A DNA stretch of 64,000 bases from Saprospiraceae bacterium (GTDB taxonomy: Bacteria; Bacteroidota; Bacteroidia; Chitinophagales; Saprospiraceae). Positions 46,613 to 55,609 of the stretch are shown here, piece after piece. The position numbers and the translations under genes are program-made. The notes beneath the pieces were generated by a model. It had not been told where the DNA came from. It saw only the letters and a program-made list of their open reading frames with translations, and made no database searches. The stretch covers positions 186,001 to 250,000 of the forward strand of contig JADKEB010000003.1 of assembly GCA_016718205.1 (NCBI GenBank), written 5' to 3'. Numbering within the stretch: position 1 is the first letter of the stretch; every line of letters starts with the position of its first letter.

Positions 46613-48391
46613 TTGACTGACGAAAGCCATCTACGAAAAACAGACCAATATCTGCTGCCGTTATTTGCTGAAAAAACTGTAGCCGATAAGGAAGGTTTTA
46701 ATATCTTTCCGTCACATCATTTGGGTGGCGGAAAGATATTGAGTGGTTTTGATACTCTGGTTGAAACTTTTTCAGATCATAAAGTAGTGCTGATAGACGG
46801 ATATCAGGGAGTATTTTTTGATGAAATTGCCAACCAATTGGCACACATTTTAACTGATCAAGGTAAAAAAGTATCTTTACAGAGTACTTACACTGCCATG
46901 TATCCTCAACAAAACATCGAGACCATCATCGAGCCATTTCTCGGTGGCGGTGATCCGGTTTTTGGAAAAGTGTCGAACCTTCTTCTTTCAGATTTTTTTG
47001 ATAAAAAAAAACTATCGCAATTGAATGATGATGTCACTGCTGATATCACTATCATTTATGGGCCGGGGGCTTTTCTGGCACCCGAAAATGGATTAAAAAT
47101 ATACATCGACCTTCCAAAAAATGAATTGCAATTCAGAGCAAGGGCAAAATCCATTTTCAATCTGGGAAGTAATGTACACGATGAACCAAATTTGATGTAC
47201 AAGCGATTTTATTTTGTGGATTGGCCTGTCTTGAACCGGCATAAAGCAACATGGGCTGATAAGGTGGACATCATAGCTGATGGTCAGCATCCAGGTGATA
47301 TTGTATGGGCTTCAGGTACTGATCTTCGACAAGGACTACATGAAATCTCCCGCAATGTATTCAGAGTTCGACCTTGGTTTGAACCCGGAGTATGGGGAGG
47401 CACCTGGATCATGAACCACATCGAAGGTCTGAATAAAAACGTCAAAAATTATGCCTGGTCATTTGAATTGATTACGCCGGAAAACGGGATCATATTTACA
47501 GCCAACGGCCTGAATCTCGAAATTTCATTTGATTTTCTGATGTATCAAGAAGGAAGTTCAGTACTTGGATCAGATTTCGATCGGTTTGGTTTTGAATTTC
47601 CAATAAGATTTGATTTTCTCGACACTTTTGAAGGTGGAAATCTGTCTGTTCAGTGCCACCCAAAGGAAGAGTATATTAAGAAGTATTTTAATGAAAACTT
47701 CACGCAGGAGGAGACATATTATATCCTGGATGCCGCAGATGACGCTACTTTATATTTAGGTTTTCAGGATGATATAGATCCATCAGCATTTAAAAGTGCT
47801 TTACAATCCAGTTTTGAAAACGAACAAGCTATAAATATAGAAAAATATGTACAAAAACTTCCTGCAAAAAAACATGACCTTTTCCTGATACCTCCGGGAA
47901 CCATTCACGCCTCCGGAATAAACAATCTGGTGCTTGAAATCAGCGCAACACCATATATTTATACTTTCAAAATGTATGACTGGGTGAGACCCGACTTGAC
48001 CGGACGCCCGAGACCATTGAATATCAATCGTGGATTTGAAAACCTGGATTTCACCCGAAAAGGAAGCAAAGTAGAAGCCGAACTCGTCAGTAAACCTGTG
48101 GTAATAGATAGTACTGTTGAGTGGACATTATGGCATCTTCCTACACATCAGGAGCACCTGTATGATGTACACAGAATAAGTCTGACATCCCACATAAAAA
48201 TCGATACGGAAGATAAGTGCCATGTATTGAGTTTAGTCCAGGGCAGCAAGATAAGAGTTGAAACTAAAAATGGATATAAAAATACGTTCACATATGCTGA
48301 AACATTTGTGATACCCGCCGCTTGTGAAAGTTATAGTATCATCAATGAAAGTGACACAGAAGTAATGATTATTAAAGCCTTTGTAAAATAA
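46613..48391 (+). CDS. manA: class I mannose-6-phosphate isomerase with N-terminal kinase-like domain
   Basis: The C-terminal half (~245-592) is a type I phosphomannose isomerase with the zinc-site segments SVQCHPKEEYIKKYF and LFLIPPGTIHASG and the later YDWVRPDLTGRPR. It interconverts mannose-6-P and fructose-6-P. The N-terminal ~240 residues resemble a uridine-kinase-like P-loop fold (KVVLIDGYQGVFFDEIANQL, DITIIYGPGAFL), but the GxxGxGKT loop is degenerate, so catalysis is unlikely. The start used is TTG at 46613. It lies 98 bp behind the MFS gene and is followed by the leader-like repeat. Confidence 0.88.
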   Translation: MTDESHLRKTDQYLLPLFAEKTVADKEGFNIFPSHHLGGGKILSGFDTLVETFSDHKVVLIDGYQGVFFDEIANQLAHILTDQGKKVSLQSTYTAMYPQQNIETIIEPFLGGGDPVFGKVSNLLLSDFFDKKKLSQLNDDVTADITIIYGPGAFLAPENGLKIYIDLPKNELQFRARAKSIFNLGSNVHDEPNLMYKRFYFVDWPVLNRHKATWADKVDIIADGQHPGDIVWASGTDLRQGLHEISRNVFRVRPWFEPGVWGGTWIMNHIEGLNKNVKNYAWSFELITPENGIIFTANGLNLEISFDFLMYQEGSSVLGSDFDRFGFEFPIRFDFLDTFEGGNLSVQCHPKEEYIKKYFNENFTQEETYYILDAADDATLYLGFQDDIDPSAFKSALQSSFENEQAINIEKYVQKLPAKKHDLFLIPPGTIHASGINNLVLEISATPYIYTFKMYDWVRPDLTGRPRPLNINRGFENLDFTRKGSKVEAELVSKPVVIDSTVEWTLWHLPTHQEHLYDVHRISLTSHIKIDTEDKCHVLSLVQGSKIRVETKNGYKNTFTYAETFVIPAACESYSIINESDTEVMIIKAFVK

Positions 48392-48531
48392 ACAGGTATG
48401 AAATGAGCATGAACCGACATTGTAGTACCTGCCCGACTAACGTGTTCAGGCGGACACAAACCTTGATGATTATTTTCATGCGAATTCCATGTGGCAATTA
48501 AAATACAAATTAAAAATAAACAGGTATGAAA
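48385..48531 (+). repeat. leader-like repeat upstream of the GH38 gene (copy A)
   Basis: From about 48399 to the GH38 start codon this DNA matches the reverse strand of 63563-63704, which ends at the xthA start codon, over about 130 bp. The core GTACCTGCCCGACTAACGTG and its continuation are identical and can fold (TGCCCG...CGGGCA in copy B). In addition, 48385-48403 and 48513-48531 are a 19-bp perfect direct repeat (ending AACAGGTATGAAA) that flanks the insert. Confidence 0.8.
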
Positions 48532-51500
48532 CCAATTTATGTTATTATCTTCTCATTTTTATTCAATATGACCCATGGTCAGTTGCCTGCTGATGTAAAA
48601 AACACCATATTGGTCAATGGATTTGTTAAAAAAACCGATGGCCTTGATTTTTCGTACAACTCATCCATACCGGTAGCAAAAGAGTGTATGCTCATACGTG
48701 CTTATGATGGAAAATCTACAATGGAATGGGAGACAGCACCTGCACCGGCAAGTGTTGGAAAAGATGTCACTTTTGTATGGCTTGCAGGGATAGGATCTTC
48801 ACCAGGTATAGGTTATTTTGATGTGGCGATCGATGGTGTCCAAAGTTTTGCTTTCGCCACTGACGGCACCAATGACTGGCACCAAAAGGCTGCCAATGGT
48901 ATGTCTCTTCATTTTAAAAGTGATATGACAGATCCGCACGGAGATAGATTCGGATTTATTTATCTGAAAGTGCCATCGCATTTAATTGTAAAGGATCGAC
49001 CTTTTAAAATCAGAGTTACAGGCCAAAACAATGATAAATCATCTTGGTATATGACCTTTAAATTTCAATTGGATGACGGTATCAAGGTGACAACACAGCC
49101 GGGAATTATCAAATCAGGTAACAAATCTTATCAACTTGCTATTGCCAATGTGCTGCATTTTGGCTCCGATACAAAAGCAAAAATTTTCATAGATAATAAA
49201 CTTGTTTCTGAACCTGAAGTGGGATTTGGTTACAATTATCTCAAACTCCAACTTCCAATGGTGGAAAGGGCTAAAGATGTTAACTACAGATTGGAAATCG
49301 CAGGGAAAAAATACATGGGCCAGTTAAAAATTCAGCTCGTCAGAAAATGGAATGTACATTTTGTACAGCATTCGCATACAGATATCGGATATACCCGATC
49401 ACAAACTGAAATTCTTGCAGAGCATATTCGCTTTATTGATTATGCATTGGATTATTGTGACAATACTGATCAATATCCAGAAGCGGCTAAATTCAGATGG
49501 ACATGCGAAGCATCTTGGGCCGTGGATGAATACCTGAGGAGCAGACCGGCATCTCAGGTGGAAAGACTCAAAAAGAGGATATCTGAAGGTAGAATAGAAG
49601 TCACGGGTATGTACTTCAATTTTGACGAATTGCCTGATGAGCAGATTTTGGCCGCGTCTCTTCAACCCTTAAAAAGGATCAAAGATCATGGCATAACTGT
49701 AAAAACAGCCATGCAAAATGATGTCAATGGTATCGGATGGAGTCTTTGTGATTACTATAGCGATATGGGTGTCAAATATCTCAATATGGGAACGCATGGT
49801 CACAGAGCTCTAATATGTTTTGACAAGCCAACATTATTCTGGTGGGAGTCACCATCCGGAAAAAGGATGCTTGCATTCAGGGCTGAGCACTATATGACAG
49901 GCAATACAGTGTTTAAAATTCATTCCCAAAATTTCAATGTATTTGAAACCGAATTGCTCAACTATCTCAGAGAACTTGAAGCCAAAGGTTATGCTTATGA
50001 TAAAATAGCCATACAACATTCGGGCTTTCTTACAGACAATTCCGCACCTTCAACACTTGCAAGTGATATGATCCGTCAGTGGAATGAAAAATACGAGTGG
50101 CCAAAATTAAAAACTGCCATCTCCACCACTTTTTTTGAAGAGATGGAATCAGCCGGACACCAGTTTGAAGTGATCAAAGGTGCTTGGCCGGATTGGTGGA
50201 CGGATGGATTTGGTGCTTCGGCAAGAGAAGTAGCAACTACCAGAACAGCTCAAAGTGATTTTATTGCCAATACTTCAGGGCTGACTATGGCTGCCATCCA
50301 AGGTGCAAAACTTCCGTCAGGTATAGGAAATCGTATCGACGAGACCAACTCCGCACTGCTTTTTTACACGGAACATACAGTAGGATATCATGCCAGTGTC
50401 AATGATCCTTACCATAAATACAGCATGGAGCAAAAGTCACTCAAAGAATCCTATGCCTGGGAAGCTGGCCGAAGGGCCAAAATGCTGGGCGAAGAGACGA
50501 TGGGACTGCTTCAGAGTTTTGTCCAGCGCGAAAAAGATCCGTCTATCATCGTTTACAACACCTTGAACTGGGAACGGAGCGGCTTGATCAAAGTGTATAT
50601 AGATCATCAGATACTGCCAAGATACACATCCTTTAATATCACCGATCAGGCCGGAAATCAACTTAAGGCTCAGCCCGTAGAGCACCACTCTGATGGTACA
50701 TATTGGGCTATTTGGGCAGATAGAATTCCTGCATTCGGGTACAAAAAATTTGTCATAATAACCGATAAAAATAAACCATTAGCCACGTCAAAAGGTGATG
50801 ATTTTAAAGATAATGCCATTGAAAATAGGTTCTACAAAATAAAATTTGACTTTGCAAAGGGTGGTATTTCAAGTTTGATTGACAAAGACCTGAATACTGA
50901 ACTTGTGGATAATAAAAGCAGCTATAAGCTCGGAGAATTCATCTATGAACGATTGAGCAACAGGTCACAGATGGAGTCCAGAGTACTCAACAATTTTACG
51001 AGAACTGGCCTGGATTCTGTATGGTTTGATGGATTTGAAACGGGTGCTATCTGGAATACCATAAGGTGTAAAGGAAATACAGTAGCAGCCAATGAAAACG
51101 AGACTTATGTGTTTGAAATCAGGGTATTTAACGATGTGAAACGAATAGATTTATTTTATGCCATTGACAAAAAGCTGGAAACGGCACCTGAAGGTATTTA
51201 TATAGCATTTCCTTTTGCAATGGATGGGGGTCAGTTGGCATTTGATGTACAAGGCGGTGAGGTCAGAGCCGGAATCGATCAGATACCCGGATCATCCAAT
51301 GACTGGAACACTGTCCAAAACTATGCCCGACTTTATGATAAAAACGGACAGGTATTGTTATCTTCTTCTGAAATGCCACTCATGCAGTTTGGTGCCATCA
51401 ATACGGGCAGGTACAAAGCCGGTGCGAAACCTGAGAGTACCCACATCTTCGGATGGCCTATGAACAATTACTGGGTAACCAATTTTAACGCATATCAGTT

Positions 51501-51894
51501 TGGTGGCCATGAATGGATTTACACTATATCAGGGAGTAAAAATCCATCAGCCACAGACGCTGTCCGATTTGGATGGGGAAAAAGAACACCTTTCCTAAGC
51601 AGGGTATTACCTGGCGGAGGCATAGGTGGATCTGATGGATCAAAGAGTTTTATATCAGGATGGAATGAAAATCTTTTGCTTGTAAGTGCTATTCCTTCCA
51701 TTGATGGTAAATCAACTATTCTCCATCTGCGGGAAACTGAAGGCAAGAATGCGACTTTATCGCTTAAGAATGGTGTCACTGGTACAGCTTTAGAAATTAT
51801 TCAGACTGATGTCACCGGAATGCCTGTAAAAAATGGCAGCAAGGAGTTTAAGTCCTTTGAAAGCAAATTTTTCAGAGTGATGGTACATAAATAA
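48526..51894 (+). CDS. GH38 alpha-mannosidase
   Basis: The 1122-aa protein has a signal peptide (~1-18). An N-terminal beta region precedes the GH38 domain starting VHFVQHSHTDIGYTRS (zinc His/Asp). The nucleophile region is MQNDVNGIGWS, and AIQHSGFLTDN and GAWPDWWTDGFGASAREV follow. The C-terminal half is the usual beta-sandwich. GH38 enzymes remove alpha-linked mannose from N-glycans. As the last gene of the mannose locus, it supplies the sugar for the MFS, ROK and ManA proteins. It is larger than most bacterial GH38 enzymes because of the N-terminal region. Confidence 0.92.
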   Translation: MKPIYVIIFSFLFNMTHGQLPADVKNTILVNGFVKKTDGLDFSYNSSIPVAKECMLIRAYDGKSTMEWETAPAPASVGKDVTFVWLAGIGSSPGIGYFDVAIDGVQSFAFATDGTNDWHQKAANGMSLHFKSDMTDPHGDRFGFIYLKVPSHLIVKDRPFKIRVTGQNNDKSSWYMTFKFQLDDGIKVTTQPGIIKSGNKSYQLAIANVLHFGSDTKAKIFIDNKLVSEPEVGFGYNYLKLQLPMVERAKDVNYRLEIAGKKYMGQLKIQLVRKWNVHFVQHSHTDIGYTRSQTEILAEHIRFIDYALDYCDNTDQYPEAAKFRWTCEASWAVDEYLRSRPASQVERLKKRISEGRIEVTGMYFNFDELPDEQILAASLQPLKRIKDHGITVKTAMQNDVNGIGWSLCDYYSDMGVKYLNMGTHGHRALICFDKPTLFWWESPSGKRMLAFRAEHYMTGNTVFKIHSQNFNVFETELLNYLRELEAKGYAYDKIAIQHSGFLTDNSAPSTLASDMIRQWNEKYEWPKLKTAISTTFFEEMESAGHQFEVIKGAWPDWWTDGFGASAREVATTRTAQSDFIANTSGLTMAAIQGAKLPSGIGNRIDETNSALLFYTEHTVGYHASVNDPYHKYSMEQKSLKESYAWEAGRRAKMLGEETMGLLQSFVQREKDPSIIVYNTLNWERSGLIKVYIDHQILPRYTSFNITDQAGNQLKAQPVEHHSDGTYWAIWADRIPAFGYKKFVIITDKNKPLATSKGDDFKDNAIENRFYKIKFDFAKGGISSLIDKDLNTELVDNKSSYKLGEFIYERLSNRSQMESRVLNNFTRTGLDSVWFDGFETGAIWNTIRCKGNTVAANENETYVFEIRVFNDVKRIDLFYAIDKKLETAPEGIYIAFPFAMDGGQLAFDVQGGEVRAGIDQIPGSSNDWNTVQNYARLYDKNGQVLLSSSEMPLMQFGAINTGRYKAGAKPESTHIFGWPMNNYWVTNFNAYQFGGHEWIYTISGSKNPSATDAVRFGWGKRTPFLSRVLPGGGIGGSDGSKSFISGWNENLLLVSAIPSIDGKSTILHLRETEGKNATLSLKNGVTGTALEIIQTDVTGMPVKNGSKEFKSFESKFFRVMVHK

Positions 51895-52008
51895 TTCTTT
51901 TTCAAACATCAAATTTTGTGTGCGAGCCCCGATAATAGGAATCTTAAATGCCTAATATTTGGATATTAGATTTTTTATTTTATATTAGCGCCATATAACT
52001 GTATAATT

Positions 52009-52419
52009 ATGAGTCCCACAGTCAAAAATATCATTGTTTTTATCGGCGCACTGGTTGCCGGAGGTGTCGTAGTATTTGGATTGGAATCTTTGAGTCATCA
52101 GATATTTCCACTTCCTGCCGACATCAATCCGACTGATATTGAAAGTTTAAAAAGTATCATGCAAAACGTTCCAGCCGGCAGTCTTGCATTGGTCATTCTT
52201 GCGCATGCTGTCGGAGCTATGGTTTCAGGGTGGGTCATCGGCCATTTTGCTGCATCGTCACACCGTCTGCTCGCACTTGCTATGGGTTTTTTATGGACAA
52301 TATCCGGGGTAGCTAATTTAATGATGATCCCTCATCCGGTGTGGTTTTCTATAGCTGATGCATGTGTGTATCTCCCTATGACATTACTGGGATTAAAATT
52401 AGCAACAAAAACTGCATAA
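52009..52419 (+). CDS. small four-helix membrane protein, unknown function
   Basis: The 136-aa protein has four predicted helices (IIVFIGALVAGGVVVFG, SLALVILAHAVGAMVSG, LLALAMGFLWTISGVANL, IADACVYLPMTLLGLKL). It resembles small uncharacterised Bacteroidota membrane proteins. It is 38 bp upstream of a second small membrane protein gene, so they probably form a unit. Confidence 0.65.
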   Translation: MSPTVKNIIVFIGALVAGGVVVFGLESLSHQIFPLPADINPTDIESLKSIMQNVPAGSLALVILAHAVGAMVSGWVIGHFAASSHRLLALAMGFLWTISGVANLMMIPHPVWFSIADACVYLPMTLLGLKLATKTA

Positions 52420-52457
52420 AATCACCGATTTTTTCACCATCAAAACAATCAAATACA

Positions 52458-53003
52458 ATGATGAACACAAAAATGATTATTGGAGTAGTTGTAGGAGGAT
52501 TTTTAGTTTTCCTTTGGCAGTTTTTATCTTGGGCTATGTTCAATATGCACGGATCAGAACAAAAGTATACAGCCGATCAGGATGCCATACTACAAATGCT
52601 GGGAGAAAAACTTCCTGAAGAAGGAACTTATTTTTTACCCACATCCCCACCAGGCACATCATCAGAAGATCAACAAAAAATGATGGAAGCTTCTGGTGGC
52701 AAACCCTGGGCACAGATTTCTTACCACAAATCCATGAATACCAACATGGGTATGAATATGTTCAGAGGATTTCTCACGGATATTGTGGCGGTATTTCTTC
52801 TGGTATGGCTTTTGGGCAAAATTCCTGAATGTACGATGGGTACATCCATTATGGCTTCTGTTACTGTAGGAGTGATTGGTTACCTCACTACTGAATATAC
52901 CAACTCCATATGGTTTGAAACCAACTCTATACCCGACCTGATAGATGCCGTAGTATCGTGGGCAATTTGCGGTACCTGGTTGGGTTATTGGATGAACAGA
53001 TAG
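52458..53003 (+). CDS. small membrane protein, unknown function
   Basis: I chose the ATG at 52458, since upstream in-frame sequence is not protein-like. The 181-aa product has an N-terminal helix (IIGVVVGGFLVFLWQFLSW), a soluble loop with conserved-looking WAMFNMHGSEQKY, and three further helices (DIVAVFLLVWLLG, IMASVTVGVIGYLTT, LIDAVVSWAICGTWLGYW). I recognise no named domain. A terminator follows 35 bp later. Confidence 0.65.
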   Translation: MMNTKMIIGVVVGGFLVFLWQFLSWAMFNMHGSEQKYTADQDAILQMLGEKLPEEGTYFLPTSPPGTSSEDQQKMMEASGGKPWAQISYHKSMNTNMGMNMFRGFLTDIVAVFLLVWLLGKIPECTMGTSIMASVTVGVIGYLTTEYTNSIWFETNSIPDLIDAVVSWAICGTWLGYWMNR

Positions 53004-53037
53004 AAAGTATATTACCGGCAAAACAATTCGAATTCCT

Positions 53038-53075
53038 AAATGCCATGCATCAGTTTTGTTGTATGGCATTTTTTT
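53038..53075 (+). terminator. intrinsic terminator
   Basis: AAATGCCAT (53038-53046) pairs with ATGGCATTT (53063-53071) and a run of T follows. It ends the two-gene membrane protein unit. Confidence 0.8.
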
Positions 53076-53131
53076 AAGGCGACATTATCGAAGAAAATAG
53101 CCTGATCACTCTTTACCGTGTTGTAATTTAT

Positions 53132-53139
53132 TAATTTTG
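53132..53139 (+). promoter_or_regulatory. -7 box upstream of the conserved 469-aa protein
   Basis: TAATTTTG is a perfect TAnnTTTG match, 50 bp before the ATG at 53190. A TTTA at 53112-53115 lies near the -33 position, with short spacing. Confidence 0.5.
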
Positions 53140-53189
53140 CAACTCCGAATATAATTTCCCGATTTTAGAGATAAAGAGAAATTTCGACT

Positions 53190-54599
53190 ATGGAATATCA
53201 AATGATAAAAACAGAGCAAAAAGCTCTGGACATCAATCTGAATGACCCGATTTACGGCACTTTTGCCGAGATCGGAGCCGGGCAGGAAGTAGCAAGGAAC
53301 TTTTTTCAGGCTGGGGCAGCCGCCGGGACCATCGCCAAAACGATGTCAGCATACGACAAAACATATTCAGATGCTATCTATGGTGCAGAACCATCAGGCA
53401 GGTATGTTTCAGAAGCCAGACTTTACAAGATGTTGCATCATGAGTGGAGTCTGATGGAAGAAAGGTTGAGTAAAACCCGTCCGGATGCTACATTTTTTGT
53501 GTTTGCAGACACAGTTCAAGCCATCAATTATACCCGTACTATCAAAGGAAATGGCTGGATGGGTTTAAGATTCAGATTGAAACCCGATGGTCCGGTCAAT
53601 GATATGGTACTTCACGTAAAATTGCTCGATACCAATAACAGACTTCAGCAGGAAGCCATCGGTGTCCTTGGTGTCAACATGATCTACGCTTCATTTTATT
53701 GCAATGATGATCCGGAAAAAATGGTCAGATCTCTTGTCGATAATATCAAAGATCGCGTCAGCATCGACCTGCTCAGAATCAACGGAGAAGATTTCAATTA
53801 TTTTGACAAAAGGATCTTATCCCTATACTTGGTGAAACATAAGCTTACATCGGTCGCTATGTTTGATATCAACAAAACAGGTATTCACCCATCTGAGTTT
53901 TTATATAAGGAGGCGCTCATGGTCATCCGGGGCAATTTCAGGCCTCCTACGCTGGTGACGCTCGATGCTATCAGTAGTAGTTATGCACAATTCAGGGCTG
54001 AAACAAAACTGGCTGACGACAAGTTAAACCTTATGATGGAGCTTACTGTGGACAGACTCAAAGCTGATGATGATGAAGTGAATGAAAAGGATTTTCTCGA
54101 GAGAGCAGACATGCTCAGTGCTTTGGGTCACAATGTTTTACTCTCTGATTGTGCCAACCATGAAATGCTGATCAACTACCTCAATGATTACAAAATTTCC
54201 CATCTTGGATTGGTAATTGGTGCGCGGGAATTGAAAAAAATCATATCAGAAAAATTTGAACAAAATCAGGACGGACGACTGCTGGTAGCTTTTGGCGAAC
54301 TCTTTAGTCAGAATATCCGCGTATACGTATATCCTGCTCAAAATCAAGATGACGACTCTATTTCCACAGCAGAAACTCTTCAGGTCCCTGAAGGCATTAA
54401 GTTCTTATACAAATACCTGCTCGACAGCAAACAAATAGTCGCTGTGACAGCTTTCAACAAAAGTATTCTTAATATCTATCCGCATGATGTCCTTCTTGAA
54501 ATCAAAGAAAACAAGAAAGGATGGGAATCAAAATTACCTGCATCATTGGCACAACTTATCAAAGACCAAAAATTGTTTGGTTATCAGGGAGATTTATGA
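53190..54599 (+). CDS. conserved protein of unknown function
   Basis: The 469-aa soluble protein opens with TFAEIGAGQEVARNFFQAG and TIAKTMSAYDKTYSDAIYG, strongly conserved landmarks of a family widespread in Bacteroidota and some cyanobacteria. From memory its database names are inconsistent (TonB-dependent receptor, nicotinate-nucleotide adenylyltransferase), and neither fits: there is no signal peptide, barrel or HxGH motif. It is predicted cytoplasmic, with mixed alpha/beta structure. No function is assigned. It has its own promoter. Confidence 0.8.
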   Translation: MEYQMIKTEQKALDINLNDPIYGTFAEIGAGQEVARNFFQAGAAAGTIAKTMSAYDKTYSDAIYGAEPSGRYVSEARLYKMLHHEWSLMEERLSKTRPDATFFVFADTVQAINYTRTIKGNGWMGLRFRLKPDGPVNDMVLHVKLLDTNNRLQQEAIGVLGVNMIYASFYCNDDPEKMVRSLVDNIKDRVSIDLLRINGEDFNYFDKRILSLYLVKHKLTSVAMFDINKTGIHPSEFLYKEALMVIRGNFRPPTLVTLDAISSSYAQFRAETKLADDKLNLMMELTVDRLKADDDEVNEKDFLERADMLSALGHNVLLSDCANHEMLINYLNDYKISHLGLVIGARELKKIISEKFEQNQDGRLLVAFGELFSQNIRVYVYPAQNQDDDSISTAETLQVPEGIKFLYKYLLDSKQIVAVTAFNKSILNIYPHDVLLEIKENKKGWESKLPASLAQLIKDQKLFGYQGDL

Positions 54600-54641
54600 T
54601 AAAATTATGGAACATGATACTACCTGTAAAAGAAGTTTTTA

Positions 54642-54649
54642 TATATTTG
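54642..54649 (+). promoter_or_regulatory. -7 box upstream of the 54686 membrane protein gene
   Basis: TATATTTG is a perfect -7 match, 36 bp before the ATG at 54686. Confidence 0.55.
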
Positions 54650-54685
54650 TAAAAAATATTCTCATCATTAAAAAATAATTTGATT

Positions 54686-55465
54686 ATGTCTGGCAGAAAT
54701 ATGATCCCAAATGCCATAAGTTATGGTTATGAATTTAAAATAAGCGATTATATATCCCGAGGATTTAAGATTTTTAAAGATAATCCCGGTGGATTTATAG
54801 GCTTTGTGATTTTGTTTTTTATAATCAGTATTGTGATCCAAATGATTCCTTTATTGGGGTTTTTGATTGCTATTATAGTTTCGCCACCATTATCTGTGGG
54901 AATAGCTATCGCATCACACAAGCAGGAAAATGATGGCGACATGGCTTTTGGAAATTTTTTTAAAGGATTTGATTATATAGGCCAGCTCATAGTGGCAAAG
55001 ATCATCATGTTGGTGATCTATTTTATAATTGCAATCCCTCTGATTTTTATGGTAGGAATAGAATTAATTACTTCATTTGCATCCGGAGATCCGGAAGCAA
55101 TAATAGAGTCTGGTCAGGAATTAGCAAAGATGGGTATTTGGTTTTTGGTTTTTGCAATGGTATTTACCTATTTGGCTGTTTGTCTTAGGTGGACCAATTA
55201 TCTCATTGTCTTTCACAAATACGAAGCTGTATCAGCTATAAAAACCAGCTGGCAATTGGTCAATAAAAGATGGATCTGGCATTTTTTGTTTTTGTTATTG
55301 TGTGGATTGATTATGTTAGCGGGATTTATAGCCTTACTTGTTGGTATCGTAGTGGCATATCCTATCATTATGGCAGCTGATTATGCCGGCTATGCTGATA
55401 TCACGGGTCTGAATCAGGATAACGATGATATCAATGAGCTGGGAACAGACGTAGATTTGGTTTGA
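54686..55465 (+). CDS. multi-pass membrane protein, unknown function
   Basis: I prefer the ATG at 54686 to the in-frame TTG 6 bp upstream. The 259-aa protein has a short cytoplasmic start (FKISDYISRGFKIFKDN) and long hydrophobic pairs: FIGFVILFFIISIVIQMIP, FLIAIIVSPPLSVGIAIA, KIIMLVIYFIIAIPLIF, MGIWFLVFAMVFTYLAV and FLFLLLCGLIMLAGFIALL. The layout resembles DUF975-like and GlpQ-membrane-domain proteins; the similarity is too general to name it. Confidence 0.65.
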   Translation: MSGRNMIPNAISYGYEFKISDYISRGFKIFKDNPGGFIGFVILFFIISIVIQMIPLLGFLIAIIVSPPLSVGIAIASHKQENDGDMAFGNFFKGFDYIGQLIVAKIIMLVIYFIIAIPLIFMVGIELITSFASGDPEAIIESGQELAKMGIWFLVFAMVFTYLAVCLRWTNYLIVFHKYEAVSAIKTSWQLVNKRWIWHFLFLLLCGLIMLAGFIALLVGIVVAYPIIMAADYAGYADITGLNQDNDDINELGTDVDLV

Positions 55466-55609
55466 TTTTAGGTTGTACTTTATTCAGGGTATTCGTCGTA
55501 ATTGAGCGATTTAAGGTAGGTAAAGAAATTAAATTTCCATTTTTATTCTTGAATTTTGAAAAGTGGAATGATTTTTTCTATATCATTGAATAGTGAAATA
55601 TATATTTTA

